In this document: one piece after another, positions 10,477 to 21,774 of the stretch | Layout of the letters: each line of letters begins with the position of its first letter | How positions within the stretch are numbered: the stretch's first letter is position 1 | Assembly (NCBI GenBank): GCA_025765615.1 | Contig: JAIVFJ010000251.1 | Coordinates: 1-64,000, forward strand | From: Zopfochytrium polystomum | Taxonomy: Eukaryota > Chytridiomycota > Chytridiomycetes > Chytridiales > Chytridiaceae | Length of the DNA stretch: 64,000 bases | Reading direction: 5' to 3' | The notes under the pieces: model-generated | The model's database searches: none | What the model was told of the DNA's origin: nothing | What the model saw: only the letters and a program-made list of their open reading frames with translations | Program-made: the position numbers and the translations under genes

Positions 10477-13400
10477 GACCAGCAAAGCGAGCAGTATGCT
10501 GCAGAACAGCAATTGTGGATGGAAACGCAACTCCAATCAGAGACCGAACAAGATGAAAATCAACAGGATTTTTGGATGGCCCGGGAGTAATCTGGGCATT
10601 TGCAGTAACGTCCCTTCCCTTCCTATTTCTTTTCCTGTACTCATCGACAACGGTTGCAGTGTTACAACACTTCGAGATTTCTCTCTCTTCATTCCCTATA
10701 GTTATACTCAGCAGAAATCTAGCATGCGTATTGCAAAAGAAGGACCGATTCTTACTTGTGAAGGATTCGGCACAGCCCTCATACCACTCGCCAACAACAT
10801 CACACTTATAATTGAAGGTGCCCAATATGCTGCAGAATGTCCTGTCAACTTGGTCGCTGATCGGGACCTACAACTATGTGGCTTCTTCCATCTTGCACGA
10901 GACCTTCAACCTGGTACTATTTATCGTAGCAGTCCTGAGGAAGGAGATCCAGCCATCCTTCAAATGATTCTTAGACATGGTCTCCAATGGTTCCCAACAG
11001 CAGCAAACCCCAACTTCAACTACAGCAAACAATTTATTGCACATTGCGCCAGTAAATTTTACAACCTCTTCAGCTCTGCAGAACCAGTTGATACACTCAG
11101 TATACGCACAGCCTTTCTCAACAGCAAGCTCCAAACACTCAGCACATGCATGAACGCCTCAGCCATATCCCTTATGCAAGACTACAAGCAATGAAGGAGC
11201 GCCGTACATGTGCTGACTTTCTTGACGTTAAGCTGGACTTGCTTGAAGACTTGCTTGAAGAACCGTGTAAGCCCTGCATTATTGCCAAACAGACTCGTGC
11301 TGCTATTCCACATACAGACCCTCCAGATAAACTACCAGGCGAACATTTAGCCTTTGATCTAGTGGAAGTCAAACCAAAGTTTCGAGGACAATATGGCTTT
11401 GCTCTCATTGCCATTGACTATGCAAGTAATTATCTCTGGTCGACAAACCTTCAGAGAAAGTCAGAAGTACTACCGCAGGCCATTAAGATCATCCAACAAT
11501 TGGAGACAGTTAGGGATGTTCGTGTAAAAGGCGTCCGCTTTGATGGTGGGGAACTGAATTCACTCGCTTTTAACCGTTTCTGTGCGTCACGCGGTATCCG
11601 CGTCGAAGTCAGTCCACCTCATGATGGGAAAGCAGAGCGAGCAGTTCGAACAGTCATGGATGTCACACGATCCCTTCTAAGACATGCTGGCTCACCATGG
11701 TCATGGTGGGGATACGCGATTCGACATGCAGTAGACATCATCAACACACTTCCTGTCCTCAGCCGTGGATTACTATCTCCAGTTGAAACGCTTCTTGGAT
11801 TCTCTCCATGCATCAGTCAATTCAGAGTTTTTGGCTCAGGATGTTTGTATCACATCACAGCAAAGGAACGTGGACAAACGCATCAGTTTAAAAAGCTTGC
11901 AGAATGTGCTCGACCAGCAATTTACATTGGAAACATTGGTCGTTCCATTGCTCGTTTGATTGACATCAGCACAGGTAGAGTAATCACTCATCGATTGGTT
12001 GACCTTGTGGTTGCAGAAGACAGTTTCCCTCGCCTCAGCACCTCAGCAGCAGAGGATATTGCTCAGGACCTCGTTCATCAGCTAACACCACTCCTCAGCA
12101 AAGATGAACTTACATCAACTGAACATAACCAACCTCCTTTGTGAAGCCAATGTTCGCATGGATCAATTCCCAGAACCAGGACCAGCAGCAGTAGCTGAAC
12201 GACAACCTTCAAAAGAACTAGCACCAATTGAACATGTAGTGATCCAGGTACGGCAGCGAAAGTGAATCGGATAACGATGTACAGCACGAAGTGTTGGAGG
12301 TGGTGGCACGACAGGTTGGACTCTGTGTTACTGCAATTAACGCCATCTCCAGTGGGCCTTACCTACAAGCACTAAAGCCGGGGGACCAATTGGATGAGTG
12401 GGGGCAGCGACTGGCTCTGTGACTGCAGGCGCACTCTTGGCTGGGAGTGACGTGGGTGGCGCAACTGAAGGCCCCAGGCCATACCGACCCTGCGGGAGCT
12501 AGTGTGGCATGGACCCAAGTCAGAAGGGATGGATGCCTGTTTGGGGAGCCCATTCCATAAGGAACACCACCACGGGAGATAGGTCCCTTGGCGCCTGACG
12601 TTACGCATGGGGGAAAGTGCGGAAGGCAGGTTGTGGAGAGAGGAAGAGAGGGCTCTCTGGCATGGGGTGTCCCGAGCCGCATCGTGCAGAAGGCTCATCT
12701 GCCAATGATTTTTCTATTTCCTTTTTCTGCATCCTAATACTCACAAACACCTCTGTAATTTTACTAACACCACCAAAGCACACCCCTGATGACAAAACAA
12801 TTGCTGAAACACCAACTAGAGACCTACCGTCTCAAGCGCCACCACCAGAACCACCACCACCAGAGCCTCCACCTACACATGTGCGCAAATCACCATGCAG
12901 TCCTACACGCAGCCCATCTCCAAAACATACTTGATCCGGACATCTATATTTAACCAGTGTCAAATGTCCAGACCTGGTAACACGCACTGAGGCCAAGAGT
13001 GGAAAGTGGTCCAAAGAGTGGATAGCAGCAGAGCAGACAGAAATTGACGCTCTCAGAATGCGTGCAGCTTTCGAAGTCGTTGATCGACCCAAGAATGTCA
13101 ATGTTGTGCAGAACAAATGGGTGTACAAGGTCAAGCTTCAACCAGACAGCAGCATTGAGTGCTTTCTCGCACGACTAGTGGCTAAGGGCTTTACACAGCG
13201 TCATGGCGTTGATTTCTGGAACACTCACTCTCCTGTTGTTCGCATCAATAGTCTACGATGGCTCCTTGCTATGACAGCCTCAAACGGTTGGGACACAGCC
13301 ATGGTCGATATTAGCAATGCCTACCTCAACAGCAAACTTGATGTCCCCATCTACATGGAGCAACCAGATGGCTACCGTTCAGATGGCAAGGCCTGGCTTT

Positions 13401-14310
13401 TGCACAAAGCTGTCAACGGTATCAAGCAAGCGGGGCATTGTTGGTACCAGGAACTCATTGGTCGTCTCAAGTCTGCCGGCTACCAACAAAGCGCAGCAGA
13501 TCCATGCATCCTCTTCAATGCACAAAGGAACGTATTATTTTCATTGCTATCTATGTCGATGATATTTGTTTCTATGGGCACACAGAAGAAATCACCTCTG
13601 CCATCAATTTGCTAAAATCCTTCTATAAGCTCCGCGAACTAGGTCATATCAAGACCGTACTGAATATAGAAGTTCATCAAACGCCAACTGGCATCCACTT
13701 GCATCAACGAGCTTACACCAAAGAGTTACTCCAACGCCATGCAGACCCAGTCAATGGAAAGAAGACAGCAGTAACTGCTCTCCCCAGTCCTCTCACTCTT
13801 CAACCTCGAGAAAATGATGAACCCACAGCAAATCAACAGCTCTACCAAGCAATCCTTGGTGGCATCAACTATATGGCAACACACACACAACCAGACTTGG
13901 CACTAGCAGTCTCATTTCTTGGTGCCTTCAGCAAGGACCCAAGCAATCACCACTTGCAGATCCTCATTCGAGTCCTTCAACACATCGACGGTACACGTGA
14001 GTATGGTTTGCTTTATTCCAACACAGGGTCTGGAATTTTCCGCTACTCGGATGCTGCTCATGGAGTTCATGCTGATGGGAAATCACAACTTGGCTACTTT
14101 GTTTTGTTTGGAAACGCCGCTATCAGCTGGGCATCAACTCTGCCCTACAGTTATGCTGTCACCTCAGCAAGCAGAATACGTTGCAGTCACAGAACTGACG
14201 AGAACTAGAGGCCATCTCACAACAGCACACAGCACTTATGCTCCCGTCCCCGACTCCTATTCCAATCTATACTGACAACCAAAGGCGTTATCAATTTGAG
14301 CTCAAGCGAT
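10477..14310 (+). pseudogene. Copia family A pol (protease-integrase-RT-RNase H), most complete copy
   Basis: Ty1/copia polyprotein. In order: Gln-rich gag tail; protease with LIDNGCSVTTL (about 10638-10670, DNG where DSG/DTG is usual); and the pre-integrase MHERLSHIPYARLQAMKERR with CKPCIIAKQ. The integrase core follows with AFDLVEV, VRFDGGEL and GKAERAVRT, supplying the three acidic residues (about 11349-11645). The C-terminal domain runs to about 12247. An intron (12248-12778), a proline-rich linker, and reverse transcriptase with NKWVYKVKL, LVAKGFTQ and IYVDDICF (active site about 13548-13570) come next. The end is RNase H with YSDAAHGVHADGKSQLGY. Small frameshifts near 11180, 12115, 12930, 13540 and 14170 break the frame. 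Gag is separated by LTR D, and no 3' LTR follows. Confidence 0.9.
12248..12778 (+). other. Predicted spliceosomal intron inside copia A pol (531 bp)
   Basis: The reading frame ends PIEHVVIQ with CAG directly followed by GTACGG. At the far end a pyrimidine-rich stretch, a consensus branch site TACTAAC (12762-12768) and CCAAAG precede CAC ACC CCT, where the Pro-rich linker frame resumes. Both junctions are in phase 0. The intron itself is full of stops in all frames. Related inserts sit at the same place in the protein at 6014-6357 (and its mirror 19417-19760) and at 27780-28187. Confidence 0.6.
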
Positions 14311-14912
14311 CTCTGCACAAAATGGTCCAAGGAGTGTGGATTGCAGCAGAGCAGACTGAGCTCGATGCCCTTCGCACTTTAGCAGCCTTTGAAGTTGTGG
14401 AACTGCCCACCAACATCAACGTCGTGCAGAACAAATGGGTCTACAAGGTCAAACTTAAACCAGACAGCAGTATTGAGCGCTTCTGTGCACAGCTTGTGGC
14501 TAAGGGCTTCACTCAACATCATGGCATCGATTTTTGGAATACTCACTCTCCTGTTGTCCAAATCAATAGTCTTTGTTAGCTCATTGCCATGGCGGCTGCA
14601 AACAACTGGCACTGCTATTGTCGACATCAGCAACGTGTACCTAAACAGCATGCTCGATGTGCCCATTTACATGGAGCAGCCAGACGGCTACCGCAGTGAT
14701 GGCAAAGTCTGGCTACTGAAGAGAGCTGTTAATGGTATCAAGCAAGCTGGCCGGTTGTTGGTACCAAGAACTGATTGGCCAAATGAAGTCGAAGGGATAT
14801 CAGCAAACCACAGCAGACCACTGTATCCTCTTCTGTCAAGTGGATGGAAAAGTCATTTTCATTGCCATCTATGTTGATGATATTTGTTTCTTTGTGGATT
14901 CTGGGAAGATCA
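14311..14912 (+). pseudogene. Second copia A reverse transcriptase N-terminal fragment
   Basis: Directly after the RNase H tail of the preceding pol, a new RT start appears (KMVQGVWIAAEQTELDAL, NVVQNKWVYKVKLKPDSSI). It runs through EQPDGYRSDGKVWLLKRAV to IFIAIYVDDICFF (about 14862-14895), with frameshifts at about 14578 and 14750. It ends at a junction with an LTR D fragment. It is about 80 percent similar to the RT just upstream, so it comes from a different copy. Confidence 0.75.
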
Positions 14913-15019
14913 CCCTCATCCTCTCATTCTCCTCCCTTTTCCATCATCACTGCTCTCTCTCTCTCTCTCTTCATCCCCACACACACCAAGTCCCTCCAGT
15001 CCTGGGTGGGATTTCATCA
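14913..15019 (+). mobile_element. LTR D 3'-end fragment
   Basis: The last 107 bp or so of LTR D, including the CT microsatellite and the end GGGATTTCATCA. It is followed by ATCCC, the complement of the GGGAT flank beside the left-arm LTR D at 10472-10476. The 5' side is broken at the junction with the RT fragment. Confidence 0.7.
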
Positions 15020-15159
15020 ATCCCAATCACCGTTCTGTAGTAGAAGTGCTTGGTTTTCTGGTATCTGCTGTTGTGGAGGGTTTGGTTGCTGGAGTAAGAG
15101 CGCATTTGGATTTGCTGGTGGTCGATGCTGTTGCTGTTGCTGAAATTGCTGAAGAAATG
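15020..15159 (-). pseudogene. Copia A gag C-terminal fragment between two LTR D copies
   Basis: A 140 bp piece reading on the minus strand as a Gln/Pro-rich gag tail (FLQQFQQQQQHRPP..., ending NGDWD). It fits exactly between the zinc-knuckle end of gag (CANTF, 9370 or 16404) and the gag tail that resumes at 10472 (DDQQSEQYAAEQQLW). It is therefore the segment missing from the left arm. Confidence 0.65.
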
Positions 15160-16403
15160 TGTTGAGATTCGACCCACGGGGTACACTACGCCCGTTACTG
15201 ATGATCCCTTTGAGAACTCCATCCAATCACATTGGATGGGGTGTTTGAAGGGCTCAGTAGATTCAATACTTGAATGGGGCGCTCGGAAGGGCTAATCTGT
15301 TCTCAATAAAAAGAGATAGGCAAAGGCGGCTGTTGTTCTAGCTTTGTTCATCCTACCGGTAGGAACAATGCAATTAGAACATGCACAAAAACGCTCAAAC
15401 TACGCACTCTGCACATGTAACACAGCACAGCAAGCATGCAGAAGCAGTGTACCACTGCCCAATGCTCCGGAATTCCGCTCTCTGCATCGGAATTCCGCTC
15501 TCTGCATCGGAATTCCGCACTCTGCATCGGAATTCCGCTTCCTGATCTGGAATTCCTCTCTCTGCACCGGAATTCCGCTTCCTGATCTGGAATTCCAGCT
15601 TTCCTGCTGTGCTGTGCAATCTGAGCAATGCAACAGGCATTTAGGAATCAGGGATTGCACCAATCACTGCATTTCTAAAAGTGAGATAAAAACTGAGCTC
15701 ACCAGAGATTGCACCAATCATTGGATTTCTAAAAACAAGGAAAAAAGCGGCTTGTTCCCCAAACAAGCTTCCTGATTTGGAAACAACCAAACCAATTTAC
15801 AAGCAACTGTTTCTCAAACAAGCTGTAAATTGGTTCCTGGTGGTACTCAGCCCAGACAAAGTGCTCAGCCCAAGGTGGTACTCAGCCCAGGCTGGTACTT
15901 AGCCCTGGGTGGTGCACAGCCCAGTCTAGTACTCAGCCCTGGGTGGTGCTCAGCCCAGGCTGGTACTCAGCCCTGGCTGGTATTCAGCCCTGAGTGATGC
16001 CCAGCACTGGGTGGTACTCAGCCCTGAATGGGTACTTAGCCCAGGCTGGGGATTGGTGCTCAGCCTGTTTTATCTCATTTCTGTGGCCTGCTCTGTGCAG
16101 GCCACTGCTCCCTCTGTTTTCTGATGGCTCCAACCTGCAGGAGTATAAAAGCAGCAACCTCTCACAGAGATCAAAAAAAGGAATCCAACCCCCTCCTTGC
16201 TGCTTTGACAGAATCCAGTGCAAAACAAGCCAATCTCTCTTCCTCCATTTGCTCTCTCTTCCATCTCTGCCCACTCACTCCTCTCTCCTCTCTACATCCT
16301 CTCACTCCTCTCCCTTTTCCATCATCACTGCTCTCTCTCTCTCTCTCTCTCTCTTCATCCCCACACACACCAAGTCCCTCCAGTCCTGGGTGGGATTTCA
16401 TCA
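15160..16403 (+). mobile_element. Solo LTR of family D with target duplication
   Basis: A 1244 bp LTR, TGTTGAGATTCG...GGGATTTCATCA, flanked on both sides by AAATG (15155-15159 and 16404-16408). It therefore inserted in copia A gag and later lost its internal region by LTR-LTR recombination. A TATA box TATAAAA lies at 16144-16150, which would set U3 at 15160 to about 16170. Inside are about six 21 bp GGAATTCC-centred repeats (15470-15596), a minisatellite of GGTGGTACTCAGCCC-like units (15838-16035) and a CT microsatellite (16329-16356). Longer than the left-arm copy mainly through extra repeat units. Confidence 0.85.
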
Positions 16404-17672
16404 AAATGTGTTGGCACACTGTCGAGCAACATGACCATAGCCTCCACATGCATGACATTGGACTCCAAAAGACTGTTGCTGTGCAGGGTACCAACTCCCC
16501 CCAGAGCTACGTCCGATTGCTGTACCACCATTTGCTGTACCACCAGTTGCTGTTCCACGTGAACTTTGTCCTCACCATGTTCCTCGGCTTCGGCCAAAAC
16601 TACCATATGGGCGCGGTGTGTACTGTTGGCGGGCAGTCGGTTGTCAGTCTGGCAGTCGGTCGTCAGTCGGGCAGTTGCAGTTGGACAGTCAGTCGTCAGT
16701 TATACAGTCGGTCGGACTGAGGGATTTGGTACTGCAAAGTTGTTGGGCGGATATTAGGATATGGCTGGTACTGCTGAGGTTTATGATAACTGCCACAACC
16801 ACGGAGTTGACTATAATGTACTTTTGGCCGAATAATTACATTTGCTGTTGGTGTAGTGACTTCTGGAATGGCTGTGGTCTGATCCCACTCCTGTTGTGCT
16901 GCAAGTCGATCCCGCCTCTCATCACATGTATTTTGGCAGGCGGTAGATTTAAATAAGGTGATTAGTTTAGTCAATGATGAAACAGAAGTAATAGGATTCC
17001 CTGCAAACATGAACGTATTGGCAACGCCCATATCGATTAGCGTGTTGTTTAGGGCAGATACGAAGACTCGCACAACTTTGGAAAATGGTGTGATGTGACT
17101 GCCGATTTCCACTGATGAACTTTCTGCAAAACTTTCGACTTTGTGGAAAGCCGTAATGAAGCGCATTGCAAATGACTCCGATGATTCTGCAGGTTCCATT
17201 TTTATACGTTCGAAATCATCAATAATTTCCTTTGCTAATCCTTGATCTGTTGTTCGACATGCAATCGCGATTTCTCCAAGCAGTGTGTAGGCAAAAATCT
17301 GCCCTCGTCGGGGGAACTGTGGTAGGAGCTCTGGTTCAACATGTCGTCGAATGAGAAGGATACAGTATGCGTTCTGATCTTCTGTCCCTGGGAACCATTT
17401 GACCAGCTCACGCCCGTCTCGTGCAAACGCATAATGCTCGCTGTGGTTGGGCCCCTGCGTACTCTGCATGTTGGGCTGACATTAGGATCATTGGGGTCCA
17501 CTTGATTGTTGCGTAATACATTAATTCGGTCTGGGTCGACACAGTGGCAGAGACCATTGCTTTTGTTGGATAGTTCTGAAATTAGGTCGTCCAACCAATC
17601 TCCAAAATTTGCTGCGCCTTTAAGAATGGGGAATGCACGGGAGGCATACTTGATTTGATCATGCTCGCTCAT
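16404..17672 (-). pseudogene. Copia family A gag, mirror copy
   Basis: Exact mirror of 8102-9370, with the same start, the same frameshifts, the same capsid-like helices and the same CCHC knuckle (about 16411-16453). It is truncated by LTR D at 16403. The identity extends to the frameshifts, so duplication happened after the gene had decayed or the copies were homogenised since. Confidence 0.8.
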
Positions 17673-18565
17673 GCTTGGGAGGGAAAATGTGTGAGAGCTT
17701 TGCAGTAGAATAGAAATTTGAAAGGCAGTGATTTCCCTAATTTGGTGGCAGATTCTGAGACTTCTTGAGCAGGTAATGTAAGAATAAGCCGTAAACAAAT
17801 GCAGTACGACGCTTGTGGGTGGAGTTGTAAGTGTTAGTAGACTATTTTCTCAATGGGGTACGCTGGTGATGAGTTGGTGTTGAGAAAAGCAGACTTGTCA
17901 CGATTGTGGAGCGAAAATGAGTGGGCCAAAATGCAGCTGCAGCTTGCAACTCAATATCCCACGAGGTCAAGGGCGAATTTAGAGAATCACTGAGTTGCCC
18001 CACGTAGATCCGAAGCTTTAGAATGCAGGAAAATTGGTTTGAAGTGAATTGGTGGAGTTTTGGCTGAGTTGTGTTGGTGGGAAGCTCCAAGTAACGAATT
18101 TTTGACGAATTTGGCGCTAATGGGACAGCAAAAACTCGGACAGCTGTTATTCTGCAAGGAACCAGTCGAGGATCACGACATTTGGTGGATAGATAGAGTG
18201 GAAGTAGTTCTTTCCTGTGGTGGTAAGCGATTCCCAACGCAATTGAAGGAAGTTGGCAGACTTGGGAGCTGGGTTTCAGTCGATTTTTGCAATTTCCAAT
18301 GTGCCTGATGCTGTGAATGATTGATTCTACTCGTCAAACGACGCTTCTGCTACGATAAATGACCGTCAAAACGTCTTCTCCACTGCTAAAAGTGGTGTGG
18401 GCGGCGGTGGAGGCGTGAGGGACAAAAATTGAAGGTGTTGGTTCTGCAGGTAGTGATGCTGGTGATGTGTGGTGGTGAGTGGCACTGTTTGTTTGCGTTC
18501 TGCACACCCCCCGCTCGTTCTCCTTATTCTCCACTGATCTCTACTCCAAATGATTGGGATGGGTC
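17673..18565 (-). other. Copia A leader, mirror copy
   Basis: Mirror of 7209-8101. No gene seen. Confidence 0.55.
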
Positions 18566-18825
18566 ACAATTTTGTATGAAAGAAGTGACAGCTGCTGTTT
18601 GTGGATGGTGGTGAACTACTCTGGTGGACTACTCTCTTGTGATGGTGAAGCTGAGATGGGAGACTGTTGTACAATGTATGCTGTTTGGCTTTATACAAAA
18701 TTGTGACAAAGACCAGGTGACAAAAAATGCACCAAATCCTCATCACAGTTGGTGCTCCCATGCACCAGAGTGTGAGGTGTTGTTGCTCCTGCACACTGCT
18801 TACTGCAAAAACCCAAAATCTAACA
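18566..18825 (-). mobile_element. Diverged LTR A, mirror copy
   Basis: Mirror of 6949-7208, with the polypurine tract on its 5' side at 18826-18838 as a C-run on the plus strand. Confidence 0.75.
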
Positions 18826-19133
18826 CTCCCCCCCCTAAGCTGTGGGCAGGAGCAAAAGGGCAAGCACGGAGAAAACCTTACTCCATAGGCAACATGAGGA
18901 AACCATACACTGGCTAAGGAAAAGCAATAAACAGGTATGACTGGCCACCAGGTGGCAGAACAATAAGAAAAGAATGCCCATATGAAATATGTAGATGGAG
19001 AGCAAAGAAACATGGATGCAGGAATATAGGAAGCAATGCAGAAGAAGAAGGGCAAGAAAGAGAAAGGAGAAAGAGAATGCAACACAAATAAAGAAAGGGG
19101 ACAGAAACTAAGGCACCAAACAAAGACCAATAT

Positions 19134-21533
19134 GACTAAGATGATAAGCACCTAAAGCAGCTGGTAATGATTTTGTAAGATAATCTGCTGGTTGCTCGCC
19201 ACCAGGAATCCATTCCAGTCGAATCACTTGTCAGTCAACCAGTTCCTGGATATAGTGATACTTAACCAGAATATGTTTTCACCTATTAGTGTAGAGATCG
19301 CTTGAGCTCAAATTGATAACGCCTTTGGTTGTCAGTATAGATTGGAATAGGAGTCGGGGACGGGAGCATAAGTGCTGTGTGCTGTTGTGAGATGGCCTCT
19401 AGTTCTCGTCCTAGTTCTGAGACTGCAACACTACCCCCCACGTCTCGCCTGGGCACATCAGGAGAATAACTGTCTCCTGGTTGGCGCTCCTCACAGAATG
19501 AGCTCCATGCTCAGGATTCCACCTCCTCTGACACGTCTGGGCCACACTAGCCTACAAGCTTGGGCTGTGGTTGTCGTGGGCCTTTGGTTGCTTCACATTG
19601 CCGGTCTACCCCCCAATCCGGTCTCCCTCAGTCATGCCTATAGTGCTCCCAATAAGGCCCACTGGAGATGACGTTAATTGCAATAGCACGGAATCCAACC
19701 CATCATACCTCCAACACCAGAGCTGTGCATTGTTTTCTGATTCACTTTTGCTGTGCTTACCTGAGGGGTGACACTTTTTACCAATTCCACTGGGGCAACT
19801 GGTGTTGGTTCTGGCTCAGGATAGCTGTTCAATGTGTACGTTTGCTTCGCGTAGGAGGGCCTTGATGTTGGTGTTGGTTTCCTGAAGTTCGTCAGCTGAG
19901 AGTAAGGGCGTGTGGTGATGCTGTAGTTCTGAACTGTCATCATCAGCATCTGATTTGTTGAGTTTGGGAAAGCTGTCTTCGGCGGTAGTGAGGTCGTTGA
20001 GGCGATGTGTGATAACGCAACCAGTGTTGATGTCGATGAGCCGGGCAATGGATCGGCCTATATTGCCAATGTATATTGCTGGTCGTGATCGTTCTGCCAG
20101 TTTCTTGTACTGATGTGTGCTGCCGCGTTCCTTGGCTGTCACATGGTAGAGGCAACCAGCGCCAAAAACCCTAAAGTGGCTGATGCAGGGAGGAAAGCCA
20201 AGTAGCATTTCAACCGGTGAAAGCAAACCACGACTGAGAACTGGCAGTGTGTTGATGATGTCCATGGCATGTCAAATAGCATAACCCCACCAAGACCAAG
20301 GTGAGCCAGCATGCTGAAGGAGTGAACAAGGTACATCCGTGACTGTCCTAACTGCCCGTTCTGCTTTGCTGTTGAGCTTTGGTGTGTGTGGTGGACTGAC
20401 TTCAACCTGTATTCCACGAGAGGCACAGAAGTGTTCAAAGGCAGTCAACTTCAGTTCACCCCATCAAACCTAACTGACTTAACGTGAACGTCTCGCACAG
20501 TCTGGAGTTGCTGAATAATTTTGATGGCTTCTGGTAAAGCATCAGACTTCCATCGTAGGTTGGTTGACCAGATATAATTGCTGACATAGTCAATGGCAAT
20601 GAGGGCAAAGCCGTACTGCCCCCTGAACTTGGGTTTGACCTCCATAAGGTCAAACGCCAAGTGTTCCAAAGGTAGCTTGTCCAGAGGATCTGTGTGGGGA
20701 ATAGGGGCACATGTCTGCTTTGCAATAATACAGGCCTTACACTCATCCTCAAGCAGTTCTAAGTCTATGTCTGGAAAGTCAGCACAGGTTCGCCGTTCCT
20801 TCATGGAGCGAAGTCGAGAATAGAGAATGTGTTCTAGACGTTGGTGCAGTCGGCGAGTGTTTTGCTATTGAGAAATGCTGCACAAATGCTGTGTGTCTGC
20901 AGGTTCTGCTGACATGAAAAAGTTGTAATATCTGCTGGCGCAATGGGCGAGAAATTGAGTGCTGTAATTGAAGGTTGGGTTTGCTGCAGTTGGAAACCAC
21001 TGGTGGCTGTGCTGAAGGATCATTTGAAGAACTGCTGGTTCACCTTCTTCATAGCTGCTGCGGTGATTAACACCTGGTTGGAGGTCTCGTGCCAAGTGAT
21101 AGTAACCGCATAGCTGGAGGTCCCTGTCGGCAATAAGGTTGACTGGCGCCTTCAATAATGAGAGTGATGTTGTTTGCAAGAGGAATTCCTGCAACGCCTG
21201 AGCCCTCGCAGTTGAGAACTGGGCCTTCCTTTGCGATTTGCATGCTGGATTTTTGGTTGTTGAAGGTTGATGGGATAAAGAAGGAGGAATCACGAAGAGT
21301 AGTAACATTGCAACTGTTATCAATAAGGAGAGGAAAGGAAGTAACAGGAGGTGGAATGTTGACTGCAAATGCCCAGATCACTCCCTGGCCATTCAAAAAT
21401 CCTGTTGGTGGTTGTCGTCACTTTGGCCGCCAAACTGTGAGTTGTAACTCTCTTCCCATAACTGCTGTTCATTTGCAAACTGCTGACTCTGTTGTTCATC
21501 GCAATCACTGCCTGCTGGTGTGTTGTATGTTAG
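19134..21533 (-). pseudogene. Copia A pol fragment, mirror copy
   Basis: Mirror of 4241-6640. It holds the gag tail, the protease segment LIDNSCNVTTL (about 21289-21324) and integrase (19820-20810), with the same internal frameshift near 20460. The intron start lies at 19760, followed by the deletion into the RNase H tail. The frame breaks are identical to the left arm. Confidence 0.8.
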
Positions 21534-21774
21534 TGTTAGTTTTGGGTCTTTTGGTGTAAGCAGTGTGCAGGAGCTTTGACCTGATACTGCTCTGCAAGGA
21601 TGACTTGCAGCATTTTGCAAGTGATGGTCCTTGTAACAGTTTTGTATAAAGACAAACACAAGACTGACAGAAGCCAATATCAACGTCCCACCACCACCAC
21701 CTTCAGTAGTGTACTCCACCCATCACCACAGCAGCCCAATCGATCAATCAGCCAACATAGCGAATTCTTTCACA
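21534..21774 (+). mobile_element. LTR A, outer end of right arm
   Basis: TGTTAGTTTTGGG...GAATTCTTTCACA, mirror of 4010-4240 with a 9-10 bp extra stretch near 21719-21730. It has no TSD visible against the adjacent sequence AACAGCC. Confidence 0.75.

Larger units (their letters stand above)
15160..21774 (-). repeat. Right arm of giant inverted repeat
   Basis: Reverse complement of 4010-10471. Position x here corresponds to 25774 minus x in the left arm for 16403-21719. It contains, in mirror order, LTR D, gag, leader, LTR A, the deleted copia A pol fragment and a terminal LTR A. The outer end at 21774 joins a family E copia; the inner end joins the gag fragment 15020-15159. Confidence 0.9.

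Noticed and set aside
4010..21774. Simple long-read hairpin artefact (missed adapter)
   Set aside because: Such an artefact gives a palindrome with no spacer; here a 4.7 kb spacer and different LTR flanks and lengths separate the arms. A misassembly of another kind remains possible.
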